Assembly (NCBI GenBank): GCA_050259195.1
Contig: JBLNAE010000104.1
Coordinates: forward strand, 1-9,611
Length of the DNA stretch: 9,611 nt
Reading direction: 5' to 3'
Source: PSLL01 sp050259195
GTDB lineage: Bacteria > Desulfobacterota_D > UBA1144 > Nemesobacterales > CSP1-2
In this document: positions 6,704 to 9,611 of the stretch, piece by piece
Position numbering within the stretch: the first letter of the stretch is position 1
Layout of the letters: each line of letters starts with the position of its first letter
Translations under genes and position numbers: made by a program
The notes under the pieces: model-generated
Told to the model about the DNA's origin: nothing
What the model saw: only the letters and a program-made list of their open reading frames with translations
The model's database searches: none

Positions 6704-6731
6704 GTAAGGGTGAACGGCCATTCGCTCCTAC
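6704..6731. repeat. REP-like palindrome, degenerate copy
   Basis: A 28-base imperfect palindrome beginning GTAAGGGTGAAC and ending ATTCGCTCCTAC, centred on GGCC. Arms match at 12 of 16 positions, with two of the differences being G-U pairs in RNA. It resembles the elements at 2350 and 2438. It lies 46 bases past the apbE stop. Confidence 0.6.
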
Positions 6732-6771
6732 TAGTTGGATAACATTCCAAGGCGTGAATAAAAGTTGTATC

Positions 6772-6799
6772 TTGCTTTATCTTCGTAGAAAGCTATATT
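6772..6799 (+). promoter_or_regulatory. Possible sigma70-type promoter for the cupredoxin gene
   Basis: TTGCTT (6772-6777), a 16-base spacer, and TATATT (6794-6799). The -10 is good and the -35 fair. The -10 coincides with the left arm of the inverted repeat at 6794-6816. Confidence 0.4.
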
Positions 6800-6816
6800 A
6801 ACGTGAGTTTAATATA
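6794..6816. promoter_or_regulatory. Inverted repeat, possible operator
   Basis: TATATTAA (6794-6801) and TTAATATA (6809-6816) are perfect 8-bp arms with a 7-base spacer, centred over the presumed -10/+1 region and 52 bases before the cupredoxin ATG. A dimeric regulator could bind here. The sequence is AT-rich, so chance cannot be excluded. Confidence 0.4.
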
Positions 6817-6852
6817 AACTTGTAGAGGCTCGCCTATACATTATCTTTGCAT

Positions 6853-6858
6853 GAGAGG
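6853..6858 (+). promoter_or_regulatory. Ribosome binding site deciding the start at 6868
   Basis: GAGAGG lies 9 bases before the ATG at 6868 but only 3 before the ATG at 6862, so 6868 is preferred. Confidence 0.65.
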
Positions 6859-6867
6859 TCAATGATT

Positions 6868-7578
6868 ATGGAAAGATGGTTGAAACTCGTATCGCTCGCT
6901 CTCTTCTTCCTGTTTTTAGGAGGAGCGACTTATGGTTACGAAGTGATTCAAGTAACAGATGGCGGAACGATTAAGGGCAAGGTGAAATTCGTGGGGATGC
7001 CGCCAAAGGATGAGACGATTAGGATAGATAAAAATCAGGACTACTGCGGGAATACTCTCCCTGCAAATAAATACATTATCTCTCCAGGCGGTGAGATTCA
7101 GAACGTCGTGGTTATGATCGAGGGCATAGACAAGGGCAAACCTTTTCCAAAAGAGGCTGCGGTGGTCAATAACTATAAGTGCGCGTTTGACCCGAAAGTC
7201 GTGATAGGTTTTGAGGGCGATGAATTAGAGATTAAAAATAGCGATCCAATCCTCCACAACACCCATCTCTATCAGGATGGGAAAGCGCTCTATAACATTG
7301 CTCTCCCAGATAAAGATGAGTCTATAAAGAGGCCCATGAAGAAAGCGGGACTGATAGATGTAAAGTGCAATACACACAAGTGGATGAGCGGGTATATTTA
7401 CATATCCGAGCACCCTTATATTATGGTTACTGGCGCGGACGGTTCATTTACTCTAACCGATGTCCCGCCGGGTAAATACAAACTAAAAGCTTGGCATGCG
7501 GTCCTAGGAGAGGTTACCAAAGATGTAGAAGTTGTGGCGGGTAAATCTACCGAAGTCAATTTTGAATTCACAAAATAG
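6868..7578 (+). CDS. Secreted cupredoxin-like protein with Cys-x2-His-x2-Met site
   Basis: Exported, probably periplasmic, blue-copper-like protein of 236 aa. Residues 1-23 are a signal peptide. Residues 25-190 form a cupredoxin-like domain of the plastocyanin/methylamine-utilization-like type: C60 and C105, the phrase EIKNSDPILHNTH (121-133), and VKCNTHKWM (165-173). H130 or H133 with C167, H170 and M173 are the likely type 1 copper ligands. A C-terminal carboxypeptidase-regulatory-like beta domain follows (about 190-236: VTGADGSFTLTDVPPGKYKLKAWH). Likely role: extracytoplasmic electron transfer or copper binding. The start chosen is the ATG at 6868, since GAGAGG lies 9 bases upstream; a TTG at 6847 and an ATG at 6862 are less well placed. 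It follows apbE by 210 bases with its own candidate promoter. Confidence 0.85.
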   Translation: MERWLKLVSLALFFLFLGGATYGYEVIQVTDGGTIKGKVKFVGMPPKDETIRIDKNQDYCGNTLPANKYIISPGGEIQNVVVMIEGIDKGKPFPKEAAVVNNYKCAFDPKVVIGFEGDELEIKNSDPILHNTHLYQDGKALYNIALPDKDESIKRPMKKAGLIDVKCNTHKWMSGYIYISEHPYIMVTGADGSFTLTDVPPGKYKLKAWHAVLGEVTKDVEVVAGKSTEVNFEFTK

Positions 7579-7610
7579 CTGTTTTGTAGGAACTAACAAC
7601 CAAAGAAAGC

Positions 7611-7681
7611 CTGTCATTGCGAAGGGACAAAGTCCCGAATCAATCCTGTTTGAGATTGCTTCATCGTTTCACTCCTCGCAG
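7611..7681. repeat. Degenerate GTCATTGCGA-type intergenic inverted repeat
   Basis: The left arm starts CTGTCATTGCGAAGG, contains a small hairpin GGGAC-AAA-GTCCC (7624-7636) and ends GAATCAATC. The right arm is GATTGCTTC (7654-7662) through CTCCTCGCA (7672-7680). The inner arms match at 8 of 9 bases. The expected right end (CGCAATGACA) is replaced by CGCAGCAACTTC, so the outer arm is broken. It lies between the cupredoxin gene and the integrase. Confidence 0.55.
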
Positions 7682-7757
7682 CAACTTCGGGGGAACATAA
7701 CTTATCATGACTAACCTAAAATTCGGCTTATAAGCACATATAAATAAATAAGTTCAA

Positions 7758-8822
7758 TCAGTTAGACTCTATCAAATCGTCACTGGTAGCCGAATTGGTA
7801 GCTTTACTTGTAAAATTCGCCAATGCCTCTACAGCTTCCCTAAGAGAATTATCAGGGTGTGAATATCTCATAGTCATTTGTAATGTGCTGTGTCCTAGAA
7901 TCTTGCTAACCTTATCTATACCGACACCGGATTCAACCATCCGTGTAGCCGCCGTATGTCTCAAGTCATGGAACCTAACCCCCTGAATTCCTAGTTTCTT
8001 GCACAGCATCCTAAATTTTAAGGTTATACCCTTTCGGGTTAATGCCATTGCTTCTGGAAACACGTACTCACTACCACCACATTTTAACTTTGCTTCTAAC
8101 AATAGCTTTCTAACTTTATTGCTGATTGGTAGGATATGGTTTCTTTTGTTCTTTGAGTAAAAGGCCTCGATGGTTATAGTGCCATTCGTAAGTTCTACAC
8201 AATTCCATTTTAGCGTTCTGATTGAGTTCAATCTAAGTGACGTAAACAAAGCCATTTGAATCATGCTCTTTAATGGTTCTTCGGCATTGGCAATGAGTAG
8301 GGCTTCTTCTTCAGGTGTTATAATTCTAGTTTTCTGGTTATTTACTGATAGAAGTCCACAAACTGAAACAGGGTTATCGCCATAGAATTTCTTGCACCTC
8401 TTAGCGTAGTTGAACAGGTGCCTGACAAACGCTAGCTCTTTGTTTATAGTGGCCGGTTTTCTGCTTTCTTGAGTCCTGACTCTTTTATAGTCTTCTATGT
8501 CAGCATAGTTTATCTCCAACAGCTTCTTATTGCCAAAGAACCTGGCAAAGCTCTCCACACAATCGCTGGCATCCTGCCAAGCTCTATTCTGTTTTATATC
8601 TTTTATGTACGAGATAAACTCAGGTATAAAATCATTGAATGTAGGTATATCCTGAACCATATCCCATTGCCCTAGCTTAACCTTACGCTTTAACTCTTGC
8701 TCTACCTGTCTGGCCATAGACTTAGTTACTATTCCCTTCTTGCCTACGGACCGCTTTAATTTCTTTCCATTAGACAAGGGGACCTCCGCATACCAATAAC
8801 CGTTTCTTTCATATACTGACAT
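7758..8822 (-). CDS. int: Tyrosine recombinase (phage-type integrase)
   Basis: Site-specific recombinase that integrates and excises a mobile element. At 354 aa it is complete. The N-terminal arm-type DNA-binding region (about 1-55, starting SVYERNGYWYAEV) is followed by a SAM-like core-binding domain (about 60-155) and the catalytic domain (about 165-335). Catalytic residues in order: R197 (TSLR), a lysine in the SKNKRNHILP strand (K224 or K226), H285 and R288 (HDLRH), H311 (LGH) and Y320 (MRYSH), so the enzyme should be active. AAGGAGGT lies 7 bases before the ATG and inside the end of the upstream regulator gene; one base separates that stop from this start, so the two are almost certainly coupled. 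It marks the end of an element extending rightward. Confidence 0.95.
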   Translation of the reverse strand: MSVYERNGYWYAEVPLSNGKKLKRSVGKKGIVTKSMARQVEQELKRKVKLGQWDMVQDIPTFNDFIPEFISYIKDIKQNRAWQDASDCVESFARFFGNKKLLEINYADIEDYKRVRTQESRKPATINKELAFVRHLFNYAKRCKKFYGDNPVSVCGLLSVNNQKTRIITPEEEALLIANAEEPLKSMIQMALFTSLRLNSIRTLKWNCVELTNGTITIEAFYSKNKRNHILPISNKVRKLLLEAKLKCGGSEYVFPEAMALTRKGITLKFRMLCKKLGIQGVRFHDLRHTAATRMVESGVGIDKVSKILGHSTLQMTMRYSHPDNSLREAVEALANFTSKATNSATSDDLIESN

Positions 8823-8823
8823 G

Positions 8824-9072
8824 TTACTTACCTCCTTTTTGGGGTTTAGTTTCTTTGACTTTCTTTTCTTCTGTTGCTACATACTCAAATAGATCTCCTA
8901 CTTGCATACTTAAAGCCTTGCAGAGGGTGTTTATGGTATCACGCTTTATTCCATCCCATTTGTCATAGTAAAGTTGAGCTAAGGTATACATGGCAATTCC
9001 TGTCTGCCTTGATAGTTCCACTCTCAAAATCCGCTTTTCTCCAAGGATCCGGGAAAGATTGCACTTTACCAT
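8824..9072 (-). CDS. Cro/C1-type helix-turn-helix regulator
   Basis: An 82-aa DNA-binding protein that is almost entirely one HTH domain. The recognition region is VELSRQTGIAMYTLAQLYYDKW (about 18-39), followed by DTINTLCKALSMQVGDLFEY (45-64), typical of the small XRE subgroup, then a charged Lys/Glu tail. It lacks a C-terminal oligomerisation or protease domain, so it is more like a Cro or a minimal repressor than a full CI. The start is supported by GGAGGG 9 bases upstream. It is the first gene of an operon with the integrase and is divergent from the SWIM gene. The palindromes at 9168-9180 and 9185-9201 are the natural candidate operators (inference). Confidence 0.88.
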   Translation of the reverse strand: MVKCNLSRILGEKRILRVELSRQTGIAMYTLAQLYYDKWDGIKRDTINTLCKALSMQVGDLFEYVATEEKKVKETKPQKGGK

Positions 9073-9107
9073 TAGTCTATGCCCTCCTCATATTTGAATT
9101 CATTTTT

Positions 9108-9136
9108 ATTATAAGCCAACGTTCAAGATTTATCAA
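9108..9136 (-). promoter_or_regulatory. Sigma70-type promoter for the regulator-integrase operon
   Basis: On the minus strand: TTGATA (9136-9131), a 17-base spacer, and a perfect TATAAT (9113-9108). It lies 36 bases before the regulator ATG. Confidence 0.8.
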
Positions 9137-9163
9137 TAGATTAACAAAAATTAGAAATAATAC

Positions 9164-9192
9164 TTGACTTATAGTATAAGAGTATTTATAAT
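9164..9192 (+). promoter_or_regulatory. Sigma70-type promoter for the SWIM gene
   Basis: TTGACT (9164-9169), a 17-base spacer and a perfect TATAAT (9187-9192), 38 bases before the TTG start. The -35 elements of this promoter and the opposing one are 27 bases apart, back to back. Confidence 0.85.
9168..9180. promoter_or_regulatory. Palindrome in the -35/-10 spacer, candidate operator
   Basis: CTTATA-G-TATAAG, a perfect 6-bp inverted repeat around one base. It begins in the -35 hexamer and covers the first part of the spacer of the plus-strand promoter, where bound repressor would block RNA polymerase. Confidence 0.5.
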
Positions 9193-9201
9193 AATTATAA
9201 A
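9185..9201. promoter_or_regulatory. Palindrome over the -10 box, candidate operator
   Basis: TTTATAAT-A-ATTATAAA, a perfect 8-bp inverted repeat around one base, covering the whole -10 of the plus-strand promoter. Its centre is 19 bases from the centre of the neighbouring palindrome. Both share TTATA/TATAA arms, though with different spacing. The AT-rich setting makes chance more likely. Confidence 0.45.
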
Positions 9202-9229
9202 GTTAGTTAGAGAGAAGGAGGGCTTTAAA

Positions 9230-9611
9230 TTGTTAGGTAATCGAGATGATACAAATGAAAAGCCCCGGCTCAAGGTTGCAGCCTCAAGCCAGGGCAACGA
9301 TAAAGCTAACGGTAATTCTAAGTTTAACACGTTTGGCAACGGTAAGTCCAGGCACGACAAGGGCATGGAGCTATACAAAGCGGGTAGGGTGTCCATTAAC
9401 TCTAATGGTCTGTTTAAAGTAAGCGGCTATTATGATGTGGATACGGAAAGAATGACTTGCACCTGCCCGGATTATAAGACGCGGAAGGAAACCTGTAAGC
9501 ACCTGTTCGCCGATATGCTGTTCGTTAAGAATAGGGGTAAGCAGAGTATTGCAGACTTGGAAGGGTTTAATGGTAAAGTCCCACCAGTGGGACTCGAGGC
9601 TAAAGACGATA
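9230..9611 (+). CDS. SWIM zinc-finger protein, 3'-truncated by the window, TTG start
   Basis: A partial gene: 127 codons are visible and the frame is still open at the window end. I place the start at TTG 9230 because AGGAGG ends 8 bases upstream and a consensus promoter precedes it. Residues 1-45 are polar and rich in Asn, Gly and Lys (probably disordered). Residues 49-103 hold the SWIM domain: YKAGRVSINSNGLFKVSG, then C77-T-C79 with CPDY, and C89-K-H91, giving C-x-C-x9-C-x-H, the zinc ligands of this family. SWIM domains bind DNA or protein partners and occur in many mobile-element and chromatin-associated proteins. The gene is the first rightward gene of the mobile element, opposite the Cro/C1 regulator. 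What domains lie beyond the window cannot be seen, so function stays open. Confidence 0.8.
   Translation, partial: MLGNRDDTNEKPRLKVAASSQGNDKANGNSKFNTFGNGKSRHDKGMELYKAGRVSINSNGLFKVSGYYDVDTERMTCTCPDYKTRKETCKHLFADMLFVKNRGKQSIADLEGFNGKVPPVGLEAKDD

Noticed and set aside
7727..7734. CTTATAAG palindrome as another operator for the element's regulator
   Set aside because: Eight bases of AT-rich self-complementary sequence are too common, and no promoter is next to it.
9169..9396. 75-codon minus-strand open frame
   Set aside because: It is antisense to the SWIM gene, whose zinc motif, promoter and ribosome binding site are convincing.
1..9611. tRNA, rRNA, CRISPR array, replication origin or defence system
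   Set aside because: I looked for cloverleaf ends, regularly spaced repeats and known defence motifs on both strands and found none.

Overview
The window looks like chromosomal DNA of a Gram-negative bacterium of moderate GC content. The reasons are Sec signal peptides, one lipobox lipoprotein, an RskA-type membrane anti-sigma factor, strong AGGAGG ribosome binding sites, and GTAGGGGCGAA-type and GTCATTGCGA-type intergenic palindromes. I associate such palindromes with Desulfobacterota/Nitrospirota-like genomes. That lineage guess rests on general resemblance and is weak.

Layout. (a) 1-904: one small hypothetical gene (73-288), then about 600 bases with no convincing gene. (b) 905-3871, minus strand: two large genes in tandem. 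The upstream one (2489-3871) is a divergent nitroreductase/SagB-like flavoprotein. The downstream one (905-2338) belongs to the 4-hydroxybutyryl-CoA dehydratase / 4-hydroxyphenylacetate 3-monooxygenase family. They are separated by 150 bases holding two REP-like palindromes. (c) 3872-4256: a divergent intergenic region. (d) 4257-7578, plus strand: four genes whose products act at or outside the cytoplasmic membrane. They are an RskA-like anti-sigma factor, a small secreted Cys/Met-rich protein closed by a clear terminator, an ApbE flavin transferase lipoprotein, and a secreted cupredoxin-like protein. (e) 7579-7757: a degraded intergenic repeat at the edge of the next region. (f) 7758-9611: the end of a mobile element (prophage or other integrative element). 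It has a tyrosine integrase and a Cro/C1-type regulator on the minus strand, two back-to-back consensus promoters with palindromes, and a truncated SWIM zinc-finger gene on the plus strand. That gene starts with TTG and runs off the window.

How the genes may work together. The mobile-element end is a compact switch: the regulator and integrase form one coupled operon (1-base gap), and the palindromes overlap the opposing promoter. The two large minus-strand flavoprotein-like genes could be co-transcribed and share a substrate pathway, but nothing in the window names the substrate. The anti-sigma factor has no sigma gene beside it here. The secreted Cys/Met-rich protein, ApbE and cupredoxin may form a loose periplasmic redox/metal neighbourhood, which is inference from adjacency only. 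No tRNA, rRNA, CRISPR array or recognisable defence system was seen.
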